The notes: generated by a model from the letters alone, not told the origin. A DNA stretch of 64,000 nt from Sipunculus nudus (GCA_026874595.1 CM049316.1:47308695-47372694), one strand, 5' to 3'. Shown: positions 11,433-24,700, counted from the first letter of the stretch. Numbers and translations: made by a program.

Positions 11433-12600
11433 ACACGTGACAGAGTTTTATTGAAAACTATTATCAAGTTTTTTGTGTTTAATGAGAGACCGATTGGCTG
11501 ATTTAACTCTATTTGTTTCTACATTACTTTAAATTGATATATTAATTAAAATGAAAGTTAAATTTGAAAGGAAAAGCCAGTGGATGTTTAACAAATATGA
11601 GGAATTACCAAAAATCTTGCCCTGGAATATCTGCAGTCCAAGGTCCTGTCACTTTCTCAGATTTCCTGTAACCCATGTTCATAGTATTCTGCAATGTCTT
11701 TGCCCGTTTATCACATGACGGATTACGTACGCACCACGAGTGCTGAAAATTAATCTGAAGCCAAGAGGCGCTGATGGGATCAGCGGACTTTACGGCCGTC
11801 CCCGCGAGATACCTAAACGATCCCGACATTTTAATCTGTCCATTACATATGGTCCACTTTACTGACAGATAAATAGAAATAATTCAAGGACGAGGGCCAG
11901 CCAGTTTCCACTCCCAGCACCTTGAGCTGATCTTGTGTTCTTAACTTCCAGTCCACTCGGGGTACTTTCCATCTACTTGATAAAGAGGCCAAGGCACCAA
12001 ACCCAGACCGCATGTTAATGCAAGATCTCAGCTTCAACGCAATGGCTTCGCGCAAAGAAAATCCTCTGTGCGGTGTTAACTGTTAACACGGTCTCCTAAT
12101 CACAGATTTTTCTTTCAGATTCCTCGCCGGCTGGAAAAAAAGGTAGGGACTGGAGATGTGAAAAGAAGATGCTGCCGGTCCATTTTTTTAATCGGTACGT
12201 TTGTTGACGCAACCGAACAAAAGCGTCCACCTGCAGACGCAATTGTTATATTTACGCGGACTAAATCTTCTTTGATAGATAGGGGAGACCATCTATGAAT
12301 GACCATAATTTTGCCAATTTGACTGGGTAGCCTTATAGTGTAAGAGCTGACTATGTCCCAGAGGAAACCAGCGTGTGCAAGCCTCTTAAATGTTGCTATG
12401 TGAGGTGTTACTAGTTTTGCCCTGTAGCAGGGTATGGACAAAAGCAAAGTGAATTTATTGTGGTAGCATTTGGTAATAATCTTTGTGCACTCAGAAACTG
12501 GTTTATTTTGAAACAATGGTCTGTTTAAAAACTGTTGTCTCAACTTTTTACTTTGAAAGCAATGAACACAGAATGAATAACTTTGGTAACTGTAATATAT
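11433..12600. other. Spacer upstream of LINE, no confirmed gene
   Basis: Contains a 214-codon minus-strand open frame (12115-12759), the longest in the window. It shows no recognisable domain, and its start overlaps LINE endonuclease sequence read in the other direction, so it is judged spurious. The stretch 12115-12600 may be the decayed ORF1/5' part of the plus-strand LINE that follows, but no ORF1 motif could be identified. Confidence 0.5.
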
Positions 12601-12604
12601 GAAA

Positions 12605-13200
12605 ATGAAAACATCAAATATCCGGGGTTTGAACAACAGGAAAAGAAGAGGCATGTTCAGAATGTTACTTACCGAATATATTGATATCACATTGGAGAAA
12701 ACATTTGGAGGAATGAATGGGGAGCAAAAGTGTTCAAATCTCATGGAACTAGCCAACACAGAGGGGTTGCAATTTTAATTCGTTATGATTTTGATGTAAT
12801 AGTAAAAGGCTCTACTCTGGTGATGAAGGTCGAATAATAATGCTGGATTGTACTATTGAAGGTAGTTGTTTCATTCTGATAAATATATATGTTAAAAAAA
12901 AAACATGGTGAAAAAAAGGATATTTTTCTAAATTGAAACAAGTTATGGTTGATCGAATTCTGTTAAGAAGAAGACTGTAACATTTTTCTCTTTGGAGATT
13001 TTAATATTGTTATAGATAGTAATATGATTGAGCATGGATTCATTATACAATAAAAAAACAAGCTGTTAAAGATATCATAGCAGAAATAAATGAAACCTTT
13101 AATATATCAGATTTATGGCGGCAGAGATACACTGACTGGGAAAGATATACTTGGCGTAGAAAGAACCAAGATATTCGCTACAGATTAGATTTTCGGCTTG
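12605..13200 (+). pseudogene. LINE AP-endonuclease remnant
   Basis: Translation from the ATG at 12605 begins MKTSNIRGLNNRKRR, the usual endonuclease start. After frame changes come HRGVAILIRYDFDV (about 12760-12800), GRIIMLDCTIEGSCFILINI (12825-12890), GDFNIVID (12994-13017), and YTWRRKNQDIRYRLDF (about 13147-13195). These match conserved blocks of LINE endonucleases: RGVAILI, the GDFN catalytic block and the TWRR...RLDY block. The QETH block around DITLEKTFGG is degraded and the final SDH block is not clear, so the enzyme is dead. Confidence 0.8.
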
Positions 13201-13519
13201 TCTAATATTGTTTACATGGCCAGATAGAATATCTTATTATAGAAGCATTATATCATTCTGATTCAGTTAATGTTTTATTTAGGTAGTCAGCCTAAGAAAA
13301 TATAGGTAAAGGTTATTGGAAAATGAATATATAATACTTGAAAAATGCTGACTCTTTGAAAGATTTAAATGAAAAAAAATATGGCAAGATGAATGTTAAA
13401 GTATTACAAAACCACCAAAAAAATGGAAATATATTAAAAACAAACTAGAAGTATTCTCCATATTGTAAAGTAAAAAGAGAATAAAAGATAAAAAAGGATA
13501 AAGAGAAAGACCTGAAGGA

Positions 13520-13725
13520 ACAGTTGAGAATAAAAGAAGAGTTGTTAGATACAGAGATGAATGAAGAAAACAGAAATCTTTTAAATCAATCGTATTCTCA
13601 GATAAAAAAAAATATTAAAAAAAAATTATATCAAGAAACTGAGGGTTTAATAATCTGGTCAAAGTCCATGTGGCACAAACAAGGAGAAAGAAGTTATAAG
13701 TTTTTTTTAATATGGAAACATTAAA
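13520..13725 (+). pseudogene. LINE linker upstream of reverse transcriptase
   Basis: A 66-codon stretch contains ETEGLIIWSKSMWHKQGERS followed by YKFFLIWKH. This matches the L1/Tx1 linker consensus (G--IRS-A-W-EEGEK-TKYF-NLEK) just before the reverse transcriptase. The order and spacing to the fingers block at 13952 fit one ORF2. Confidence 0.8.
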
Positions 13726-13859
13726 TACAGTAAAAAAAGTCTGTAAGCTAGTTAATGCAAGCGGTCATTTTAAAACTGATTTGAAGGAAATATTAGAACT
13801 GTAGAGGCAATTTTAAGAACATTTGTTCTCAAGTTCACAGCCAACTGATTCGATGATTG

Positions 13860-15070
13860 TAAAATGCCAGTATTGTTTGAGGAAGAGAGACTATTTTGTG
13901 ATGGTCCACTTACTCTAGAAGAATGTAAAACAGCAAGAATGAGCATGAAACCAAATAAAAGTCCCGGTAGTGATGGAATACCAGTTGAATTTTATACAGT
14001 TCTATGGGATATTTTTTTCGGACAAACTATTCAAAAGATATTGGTCAACTATTGTCACACAAAGACAGGTAATAATCACATTACCAGACAACGGTAATGA
14101 CCGATCACAGCTGGAAAACTGGCTTCCTATTTCATTATACTCAATATACAGACTGTAGAATTTTATCTTAGGTACTAGCAAATAGAATCATAACTTTCTT
14201 GCCAAATTTAGTCAATACTAATCAGGCTGGGTTTATCAAAGGTCAACATCATACTGATGTAACAAGATTTCTAATAGATTAACTGCCATATATGGAAGAA
14301 ATGAATTTACCAGGTATGCTGCTTGCAATAGAATTTAAAAAAGCTTTTGATTCCTTAGACTTGTTATATATGTTTAAAGTTATGAGAAAATTCAACTTTG
14401 GAGAATCTTTCTGTAAGTGGATAAATACAATATACTCAAACATATACAGTAATTTATTGAATAATGGACACTTGTCTGCTCGTATCAATGAGTTCGACAA
14501 GGTGACCCATTGTCACCTTATTTATTCATATTGTCACTGGAAGCTTTAGCCTGTAAAATTAGACAGGAAAAGAAAACAATAGGTACACAAAGCAATGATA
14601 AAGAAATTAAAATACTAATTTATGCCGATGATGTATCTGAAATACTGGCAGATTAACCTTCTGGCAAATGTTTATTTAAGAATATGAGTAATTTCTCGAA
14701 TATAACTAGTCTTCATATAAACAAAAAATAAAACTTACGGTCTGTGGTTAGGAAAAGAAAAATATAATAATGCAAAACCATTGGGTATAAACTGGCCTGA
14801 TAACAAAATTAAAGTGCTTGGTATTTACTTATCATATCCCCAGGAGGAGGCATGCAGGAAAATGCAACTTTTAAGTTAAATTAAAAAAAAATAATAATTA
14901 ATAGTTGGCAGGAAAAACATTTAACAATGATAGGTAGAATACAAATTGTCAAATCATTCATAATATCCCTTTTCCAGTAAATTGGTCATGCCACTCACTC
15001 CCAAAAGAGGTCAATCAAATTTTAAACAATATAATATATCGGTTTATTTTGAATAGAAGAAGCTTAACCT
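13860..15070 (+). pseudogene. L1/Tx1-like reverse transcriptase remnant
   Basis: Reverse transcriptase blocks in order: MKPNKSPGSDGIPVEFY (about 13946-13996); NQAGFIKGQ (about 14221-14247); LLAIEFKKAFDSLDLLYMF then NFGESFCKWI (about 14320-14430); a GDPLSPYLFI-type block near 14505-14530, frameshifted; LIYADDVSE with catalytic YADD at 14621-14632; LGIYLSYPQEEA (about 14818-14852); TMIGRIQIVKSF (about 14925-14960); NNIIYRFILNRRS (about 15025-15063). The catalytic YADD is kept, but the frame is broken several times, so it cannot make a working enzyme. Confidence 0.85.
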
Positions 15071-15135
15071 TATAGAGCTAGGTGGATTAAAGGTCCCACA
15101 TTAAGAATCGTTTTTCAACACATGCAGATTACAGT

Positions 15136-15141
15136 GGTTCC

Positions 15142-15203
<62 letters not shown>

Positions 15204-15207
15204 AACC
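15136..15207. repeat. Palindromic TA microsatellite inside LINE
   Basis: A TA tract of nearly 60 bases flanked by GGTTCCATATATA on the left and TATATATGGAACC on the right, making the whole 72 bp an inverted repeat. It interrupts the C-terminal region of the plus-strand LINE. Confidence 0.9.
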
Positions 15208-18200
15208 GGGGGTGCATGGTAAATTCTGTTGGATCATAATATGGGTAAATTTTGCTAACTAGGACATATGTTATTTTATTGTTCCTATGAAATGATGGTT
15301 TTTAAACAGGCGGGGAAACAATTAGATCCTTTTGTAAGGAAGTGATAAAGGCATGGTATAATACCAGATATAATGATAGCATAATACACAATCAAATGAT
15401 ATGACAGAAAGCGCATAAAAATATTTTATCTGGAAAAAAAACGCAGCAAAATTTACTCGATACAGATAAAACAAGAAATAAAAATGTATATCATATTGAA
15501 AGGGACATAGTTAAAAATGATCCACTATCTATGAAAATTTTTAGAGATAAATAGAAAATCCTTTTCAATGTACCACTGTAGTTTCAATATTTTTCATATA
15601 TATATATACAAAAAAATTGCTGGCTCAGAATAAGACCGTAATTAAGTTACCGTCGTTAAAAGCCTTTTTTGCCTGATAGTTGTATTAATAATTATTAGTC
15701 GTGACGTATGTTGATTGACTGATGTTATGTGTATCCTTGTGCATTTGTGTAATATTTGTGTGTAAAAAACTCGAAAAAAAATCGAATAATTCATGATGAC
15801 GGCGATAATATAGTATATGAAATTAGAGTATAAAAACGGCCATAATAATATGGTGGCTGGGAGGCCTACGTTACGCTCAAGATTGGAGGGATCTATGATA
15901 TGATATATAATAACATCAATGTAGATTCACATTTCTTACACATGATATAAAGACTATGGCCCTCGTCCTTTAACCGGCTCAAATTACAAAATACATTACC
16001 TACAAACATTAAATACACTAAAAAAAGATTAAAAGTTTGGAGAAATTAAGAAAATGATAAATCTTTTAAAGGCAATGTATTTCAGATATATAGAAATATA
16101 ACTTATCGGACATTGTGCACCAAAACAATAATGATGATATTGATGATGAAGTTGTGATTACAATACTGTTACATGTGTTAGCATCATGTTGTTGTTGTCG
16201 TTAGTTTTTTTGTTATGTGAATTACACAAATACAAAAAGAATAAACACATAATTCACAGGAACATCTAAAGGTATAGAATAAAATTGATGTCAAAATCAG
16301 ACCAACAGAGGACCAATCCTTTTCTCGACTAAGAGTGGTACAGCCGTGTCCTGCATAACTATACTTTCAAAAACATTAAATAGAAATGTCTATCCTAAAT
16401 ATTTAATTACCCTTAACAACTCCTTGGCTTGACGGATGTGTTTTTAAATAAGAACATTTAATATGAACTCAGATAAGGTTCCATTAATATCCAACTCTTT
16501 GCCGGTCATTAATGTTTTTATCATGAAGTGAAATGATTATATAATCTTTAAAAGTAATAACTCTCCGTCACGTAATTGTGTATTTATGAAAGATTCCGAC
16601 TTTAATTATATTCCCAAATGAAACACTGTATAAAAAAGAATTTCATTTAATTACTATAAATCATTCCTGATCTCATTATGACGAATAACTAAAAAATCTC
16701 TGTTGTTAATAATGCCGGTGGTTTATTGTAATTGAACAATATGTGCTACAATTTAATCTAAACATAGCAAGTAACTAGTCGTAGGCCGAGAATAAAGACA
16801 TATTTTTTGTGAATTTGCTGGTAAAGGCCACATGTTAATAAACAAATTAACAAACCCCGCAAGGGTAATTTAAACTGGTGAAATGGGCCTGCATGTTGAA
16901 TTAGCAGTGAAATATAGTAATTGTATGGCTTTGGTAACTGTGTCATCTGCAGGGCATGGACAAAAATTCCGATGTGTTAACTACGCTTAACGTGACGGTC
17001 AGACACAATGCAATGTTTTGTGAATCTTTATTTCCTTGATGGGTTCCGGTGTCTGCTGCACAAGTCAATGCCCGTTAGTAAACAATTGCAATTGAGGAGC
17101 AGAGTAAAGGTCTCATGCAGGGGGAATGGCAGCGCAACTCCCACGCCGTACATTGTCTTTAATCTTTCCTACAGCACACCGCAACCAGAGTCCAAGTTTC
17201 CTTGAGAAAGGTCTGTAACGAGAGCAAAGAGTAGACCGCTAAAATCATCTTACCTTAAACTGCGTTAAATATCTATTGCTAAAGAACTATTTCCGCCAAA
17301 TGTGTAGATGCCTTACCCTAGTGGTTCTTCATTAGTTCTGGTTACACATATATACAGGAGGACCAATTACTCCTTTGGTTTGGGTTGCCAATAAATTATG
17401 TTAAATGTATGGTCAACATTTGTAATTGCCACGTGGTTGCAGAACGGATAAACAAGCAATATAATCGAGCAACAAGTGATAAACTGAATGCTATGTCATA
17501 AACACGTACTGCGTAACCCACCCGACTGGCTAATTACCATCTGATTAACGCTGGAGGTAATGTCTGACTGTCACACAACCTTTTAAGACTGCTGTGTACT
17601 GAACCATGTGTCTCAGTCTGTATGCCGTGTGCACAGAACTATACAATTGAAAATAACTTACAACTGTAATCTTACTTGGCATTGATCTGAGAGTAGCAGC
17701 TTAAAAGTACATTAACAACTCAATTAAATATTTTGTATATAATGCCCCTTCTTCAATTTGGCTGGATACTACACTTTCCAAGCAAAATCTCCAGATCTAC
17801 TATCGCCAGTTCACCTGGTTTTGTTCGTTGTTATGGTTCTATGTGTGTAAACACAGTAAACGGGTAATTGTAAACATAACGCTACTGCGTCACGGGTTGT
17901 GATCTTGAGTATGCGCGAGAACTCAAAACACAAAAAGAAACACGAAATGAAATCTACTCAAGACACTGGTTGGGAGTTTGATTTTATTAAGAACTTGACC
18001 GGTACGGCCACCAGGTGGCGTGTGCGTATATTTATGTATTTTGCCACTGGTCGCGCCTAGTGCCTAGTAACACTTGTGTACAAAATGTTTTAGATTGAAA
18101 TATTGCAAGACATTCTATAATATTTTAAGAAGAAAGCATACTATCTTTGTGTATAAATCACTTTAATGAAATGAAAAGGAGAGGAAGGCACGGCAGTGCT

Positions 18201-19200
18201 GTCTTCTTTTAATATATAATGTTTTATATAACACTTTTGTTGGTTGTGCGGGGAATCGTTTGCTGGCTCTGTTATCTTCAAGGTTATTGTCAGATCTGCG
18301 CTATCATCATTTAATCTCCGGCTTGAAATAACAGATAAGACCACCTGTCTTGCAGGATAAGTATGACAACCATTGGTAATCAGGATGGGGAGACAGTCGT
18401 AGCACATAATACGAAAGAGCCAATTTTATCTACTTAAAGGACACGCCAAGGAAAGAGAGGATTTGCTTTTATCTGGGGCTGAAATAACCCTTTCTGCTTT
18501 TTCTTTGTTGTTACAGCCAGACGGCACGTTATACCTGGAAGAAGGAACACAAACCATCTAACAAGATGTATGGATGATCAGATAGCCCGAATTGTCGGGG
18601 GAGATAACGCAAATAAACTTTCGATGGTCTGATTTATACAAGCGTATTGTGGAGGCTTTCTGACGGATTATTATTACTTTGTCAGACGAGATCAAACGGG
18701 AGCTGGCATTTTCACGTTCAGTAGGACAAAACTGCCGCCTGTCCCTTCACGCTGACGTAAGTGTTCATTGATCAGGGTTCATTGATCAGTTCCGTTTGAT
18801 GAGGGAAAGTGACGAATTTGTCTGCACCTTGGGACGATCAAAGGAAACGTGGAGATGTGCTTTTTAAACTGATTTTTGTTTGGGCACCGAAGAATGGAGC
18901 CAATGGACCGCAGGTTTTACACGGAACGTAAAAAAAATGTGCAGTCTTAATCCATAATCTTAAGAAAAGTAAGAAACGAGAAACAACTGCTGCCTCAGCC
19001 TGCAATGCTCGTTTTTATACTTACAACAACCATGTGACCATTGTACTTACAATCACTATCTTACTTACTTTTATCCTAATACCACTATGTAAAAGCTAAC
19101 CAGCGAACATCTTTATACACATTAAAACTGTACACCATGAAACAACGTCATTTCATTCCATATGTACAAAGTGTATAATGATCTTGTATATGTATTTTGT

Positions 19201-19246
19201 ATATATATATATATTATATATATATATATATATTTATATATATAAA
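19201..19246. repeat. TA microsatellite
   Basis: TA dinucleotide run broken by single TTA/TTTA steps. Confidence 0.95.
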
Positions 19247-19867
19247 CATACACCAAACAGCGACTAGAGTCGTACGAGCATAACAACTATCAGCCCGTTA
19301 CCGCATGATTATTATCTTAAATGAACAGAAAATGGAAGACGAGGATTGTTTCTGAGATCACTGTCCTGTTGACGTAAATTAATGGACCCGCCGGTAAGGT
19401 TCACAGGTGAATTTTTACAACAAAGCCTTATAGGATGTTGCTTTCGATTGAAAGCTGCAGGTTTTTATCACATTAAATATGATGAGTAGCTGTCGCGGGG
19501 TCAGGCGGGTTATAAGTATTGATATAGCTTTAGCACGGTTGGTTTGTTAATGTCAGCAGAGGCGGCCGATGTGTGCTATTTCTGATCCAGTTCTGCTGGT
19601 AAACAAAGCACGGCAGCCGACATGAAAGTCCCATCAGGCAGGGGGCATAAACAACCGCCAGAAAAGAAGATCGGTCCGCAACCTTGTTAAATAAGCCATA
19701 TATAACGTAAAGCATGTCGGCGTATGAATACTTCATGTAGCGGACGTCGTATATCTTATACCTGACCTGTACCTGAGATGGAGAATTACTTACTATGGTG
19801 CCTTGCATGGGAAGCATATATAAGCTTTTTCAAATTTTCTAATGCAACATTCAACCGAAAATCCCAT

Positions 19868-19895
19868 GTATGTATGTGTGTGTGTATTTATATAA

Positions 19896-19935
<40 letters not shown>
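19868..19935. repeat. Compound TG/TA microsatellite
   Basis: A short TATG/TG run followed by an interrupted step and then about 38 bases of TA. Confidence 0.93.
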
Positions 19936-19938
<3 letters not shown>

Positions 19939-20725
19939 TCAAGCACGCTTATTGTCATGTCGGTGGTTCATGCATAAATTATGATAATAACCGGGATGTG
20001 ACATTATGCGGGTTTGAACATCGATGTCCTTTTGAATCATAGAAGAAGCGTTATGTTTCAAATGATATTAAATAAATCGTCAACAAAAAGGAAATAGAAA
20101 CGTTTGTGAATATTTTTATTGCACAACGGCCTATCAAATTACGTTTATGCGCACCTGACAATTTATTTCCTGTAAGTTTTGTGACAAAAATCCGACTTGC
20201 AAATAGAAAGAGACGTAGAGTCTTGGTCAGGAGTAAAAATGTCTGGAAATATGTGGCACAGTTATAACATTATGCTTAGGCAAACTATTTTACTAAATAA
20301 TTATTTCCCCGACTATTGCGCCTTATTTTCCGGATATCTTGTCAATGACTCAAACTTCCATGATCGTCTTTATGATAGGACTATTTGGGGAGCGGGCAAC
20401 GTCAACTTTCTGAGTTTCGCCGCGATTTAGATTTTGGACCGGGTATCTCCTCCATCGCTCACAAAACCTCCAGCTTTTCGTGGACCCTTTAAGGTGATTT
20501 CCAGTCGTAAGCAACGTTAAGAGCTCGTTTAGAACTATTAAATCTATATATATTATTTTAACGTTGTATTTTATTAGATTATTAGACATTATTTTTATTA
20601 GTACTTTACTATTATAATTATATAATAATTAAATCACATAACTGTAACCAACATTATATTTGACAAAAAACTATGTTTCATAGTGTACATTGAAGCAGTG
20701 ATGTATCCTCACACTCCGCGTGTCA

Positions 20726-20862
20726 GTCCGAGTCCAGGGAACTAAAGTCCAAGTCCGGGTCCAGGGAACTAAAGTCCAAGTCCGAGTCAAGGGAATTAAA
20801 GTCATCCGTCTCCGAGTCCGAATAATTGAGAACCCGAGTCCAAGTCCGATATCGAGTCATAC
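20726..20862. repeat. 27-bp tandem array rich in GAGTCC
   Basis: Three consecutive 27-bp units start at 20726, 20753 and 20780, each beginning GTCCGRGTCMAGGG and continuing with AAAGTC. Further degenerate GAGTCCGA/GAGTCCAAG pieces follow to about 20862. A CAGTGATG word at 20696 just outside could be the end of a hAT-type element with subterminal GAGTCC repeats, but no matching opposite end was found. Confidence 0.85.
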
Positions 20863-21443
20863 ACAACTTTCTTTACAAGCAATTTAATTCAAAATTTCAG
20901 ATTAGGCAAAAAAGAAAGAAAGATAGGGTTCTCAGGCCTCAGGCATTGTTTTTCCTAAATCAGTGAGGGAGGGCGACTTTCTTTCTTATCCTTTTTTGTA
21001 TGATTCGATAAAAATGTCATATGATCATGGAAGAGCATGATAATAACGGAATTGATTGTCTAAACAGGTAAAAGTACTACATAACACAGGAAATCTTATC
21101 AAAATTTTAACATATTATGTTCCTGTAAAAATGTCTAAGCGGCTGGATCTCAAAATGAAAATAAAAAAAAATGATGCGGGGGGGGGGGGGTTGGGGGTTA
21201 AAATTGATGCGCGCGGTGCCTGAGAATCCAACCTTTTTTCCCCTTAATGTACATCTTTTAGTTAGTTCAAACATGACAAGTGAAAGTCTCCAGCGCCGGT
21301 CGATCACGGGACAGTGTCAGCCCCAAGTTTTTCACGTCATACTGTCGATCCCTGTCTGTCAAAGTTAAGCTGTACGTGTTTCCATTCATCCGTATATCAC
21401 GTACGTCTCTTACGCAAAAAATCGGATCCCTCTTTTTAAGATG

Positions 21444-21768
21444 AACTGTTTCCATAAGTACGTTTTAACGTGCTCCGCAAACGTATCCGCAAAAACGGAC
21501 AGCATCGAAACGGATCGGTGAGCGATTCATCCGTTTTGCGGATGGCAAAAATGCCTATATTTCCCAACAGTGCCCCGGCGATACGTGAGATGAGACATAT
21601 TGACCTTCTTCCTGCCTGTCGTCCTTGCAGTTTCAAAAGAGGCACGTGAAAGGGTATCCGCAAGGAAAACGTACGTACTTGTGGAAACAGTTTTGACGGA
21701 TTGCCCACTAGGGAGCGTACGTACGTCTTTTGCGGATACGATTTTTACAGGTACCTGGAAACACAGCT
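21444..21768. mobile_element. MITE-like inverted-repeat element
   Basis: Outer ends are inverted and similar: AACTGTTTCCATAAGTACG at the left against AGCTGTGTTTCCAGGTACC read inward from the right, followed on both sides by CGTATCCGCAAAA. The inside holds palindromic GTACGTAC words (near 21680 and 21720) and is less AT-rich than its surroundings. Overlapping open frames on both strands reflect that composition and have no known motif. No target duplication was found, so the boundaries are approximate. Confidence 0.55.
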
Positions 21769-21799
21769 TTACACTATTCATTCGTCAGTATGAATGTCA

Positions 21800-24700
21800 C
21801 ATTATTTCAATTGCCATTTTATGAGACACGAGCCATGAGACCATCATGGAAAACTTCAGCAAATAATACATTGTTATAATTTGTGTAACAAAGTGTTAAG
21901 AATCATTTGCAAATTTGGTTTAAAGGAATGGATTTTGCACTTTGATCAGAGTCACATGTTTTGGATTGACTGTCTGTTGTTACACTTAAATACGCCGTCA
22001 TCGAGTGCATGGATAACCATTTCCGTACGATTTGACCCCAAGCAAGGAGCTATGCCTTCTTATCCAGGCCTGTGGTGTCTGGGGACTCGTCTGTCCATTT
22101 ACAGAATGAGGAACATATGTTGGACACAGTCTGTCATCAAGGTTCAAGCAAGGTGCTGCAGATGTTTTTAAGACTATGATGTACCGATCGATAAATTGGT
22201 TCTAACGGACAATCGCAATATCCCCTTCCAATATCCTACAGTAATTTCCTTGTTAAACAGTCTCGACTTCCTAACCGATATTCATGTCACGTCATTCCTG
22301 AGTATAGATATGGCAACTTTAGTATGCCCGTGTTCAGAGTCTTGTGAAGAGAGTCTGAGTGAACAAGGGAACTAATGATTACGCGGTTTGCATTTTATCT
22401 TTTTAATGTCTACCGCTGTTAAATCCTACCTTTTATATCCCTGTAATTACAAAAGTTTATTGTAAAAAGATGACAAAGCAATATGATTGGTTGCAGACAT
22501 AACGAGTCTGGTGATCCTGAGGCATATGAAAGAGTCTGTCACACTTACATAGTGACACTGTTTGTGCACATTTAAGTTTTTGACGAACCAACAGACAGAC
22601 AAACGGCAGAGGAAAATGTATTGTGATAAAGAAACTTTAAAAAGCTGATCTGTCGACGTTAAGTCGGGAATCCGTACTTTCGAGCTGTTTTACTTTAATG
22701 TAAACGACATTGCCAGCCTTCATGCAGGGACAGATAAAAAGACAAGAGGCAAATATATAAGCCATGCACGAGTCATCTAAGTGATATCCTAATTGATAGA
22801 GTGATACAAACAGTAATATTCATGAAAGAAAATGTTCCTTCTCACTGTCCGGAAGTAATCGTCAACTCCCAGATAGACCAGACAAGCAGAAAAAGCGTCC
22901 AGTTGACATTATGTTAACAATCTGTCTGGACATAATCCCTTAAAATCTCATGCGAATAAGAGATTGCTGGGGTTCAATTATTCTTTGCATTGAAATGGGG
23001 CTGCTTTCACACCCATTGTTCATTTAATTTGAAATACAGATAAATGAAAATGGCTTTCAGATGGAATATGAAAATAACTGTATTTATTTATTTCATTCTG
23101 AGATCTGTACACAAAATCTGTACACAGTAGCTGAACTTCTGCTTTATATAAGAAGGATAAAACAAACAAAGAAGAAAAGATAAAAAACACCATATTGTAA
23201 TCATTAAACAAAATGCTGTATGAGAATGGATCTCTTTTTTTCATATCAGGTTTTGGGATGCTAAATGGAAGCAAATTAACCTGTGTTTGAAGTATTGAAA
23301 TAAATCAATAAAGTTCGAATTCATATTCATGACGACATTTTCAGGGATACCTGTTTATCATCTCTTTGCAGACAGGCATTTCGATCTCCTAGACCATATT
23401 TCTGAATGAACAAACAGAAAACAAAATGATAATTACAAAATATGCTAAAATAAATTACAACAATAAGCTCACACAATCTGTATTCTTCTTTGTAGTAACT
23501 TTAGATATCTTGCTGAGACAAGGAACTAGCCTAACTTAAATGTGTCAACGGAAAAGGAAACAAATACATCTCTCAGCGAAAATGTACACATCTTTAGGAT
23601 CTTGCAGTGCCTTCGGAAACAATGCGGTATATCTGTTTCGTCAGGAAGATGAGAATAACGCGGGAAGACATGTTTTGTCCTTGAGCTACGCGATATAGCT
23701 TTTCGAAGAACCCACACAGCAATGACCGCTCGAGCGTGTGGTATGAGAGTTTAATCAATGAAGCCCATCTATTACCATATCGAATGGGATAGAGTGAATG
23801 TCCTGTGTAGAGCCCGATACGAACACATACCTTGGTGTATCTCCGGGATCTAGGTTAACAGCTCCTAACAATATACAAGACACCTTGTATTGTTAGGCCC
23901 ACCATGAATTCTGAGAGTGCAGTCGCCATGCTCAGCTCCAATACCATGCACTATAAGTAGGAGGGATACAAAAACAAATATATCGGTTAAATGTTCATAT
24001 AATATCCTCTCTTTGATAAAACAATACTTATGAGGGTAGGTGGATGTGATTTTAGAGGACCCGTAGTTATTAATGATATGTACATTAGACCTGTTATTAT
24101 ACTACTTTCCTGTTCCAAAGTTAAAGGGGCTAGTAAGTAAATGTAACTACACGTTGAAATTCTGGAAATCTTAGTTACAACGAAGGAATTACACATTTGT
24201 GGGATAAATTAAAATAAAAAGGAAAGTCCCAGTAAATTTAACATTTATTATGGAGACATGGTCATACCGTTAGACCAAAGAGGCTTTTGTGAAATTATAT
24301 CAGATTCGAAATGCGACATCTAAATTAAGCTCGAACCAACTCCTCCGTATAAATGAGGACGCATATAAAGACTGGTATATAATCAACACCCGAAACATGG
24401 CCGTATGCATGCATCCCCACCAAGGAAATCTAGACCCAATTATCGATAGTAATACAAACTCCTCAACCCCTTTTACCTTCCCCTCCCTGTACGGGGACGG
24501 GAGTGGGCTTAAAACCAAGAAGGAATACAGGGAACATTCAGGGCTCAACTCAAATTTGGTTTACATAATGCAAAGGGGAATTCGGACAGATTAAGCGCCC
24601 AAAACCAATATGTGACATAGCTACTAACGCCAGACAAAACAAGCTTTATGTGGGTCTGAGCCGGCTTCGTCGTCGTCTGCCGAGTCTACTGATCACGTGG

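Larger units (their letters stand above)
12605..15600 (+). mobile_element. L1/Tx1-like LINE, decayed, frameshifted
   Basis: Plus-strand non-LTR retrotransposon remnant with ORF2 in the expected order: AP-endonuclease (12605-13200), linker (13520-13720), reverse transcriptase (13860-14660), and the C-terminal region up to about 15600. Every part is broken by stops and frame changes, and a 72-bp palindromic TA tract interrupts it at 15136-15207. Block spellings (NKSPGSDGIPVEFY; KKAFDSLD; GRIQIVKS) are those of the L1/Tx1 group. No poly-A tail or target duplication was located. Length is consistent with a nearly full ORF2 lacking a confirmed ORF1. Confidence 0.85.
15601..20690. other. AT-rich spacer, no gene seen
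   Basis: No supported gene. A piece at about 15950-16050 reads plus-strand RLKLQNTLPTNIKYTKKRLK, vaguely like a LINE C-terminus (WNxLPxxIK), too weak to call. A 14-bp direct duplication GTTCATTGATCAGG lies at about 18770-18795. Microsatellites at 19201 and 19868-19935 are listed separately. Frames at 18141-18407 and 19530-19817 (minus) have no recognised motif. Confidence 0.55.

Noticed and set aside
12115-12759. A 214-codon minus-strand open frame, the longest in the window
   Set aside because: No recognisable domain or motif, and its first part is antisense to LINE endonuclease sequence at 12605-12759. Length alone does not support a gene.
15950-16050. Possible second LINE C-terminus (NTLPTNIKYTKKRLK)
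   Set aside because: Only a vague resemblance; the WN and PRT blocks are absent and the frame is short.
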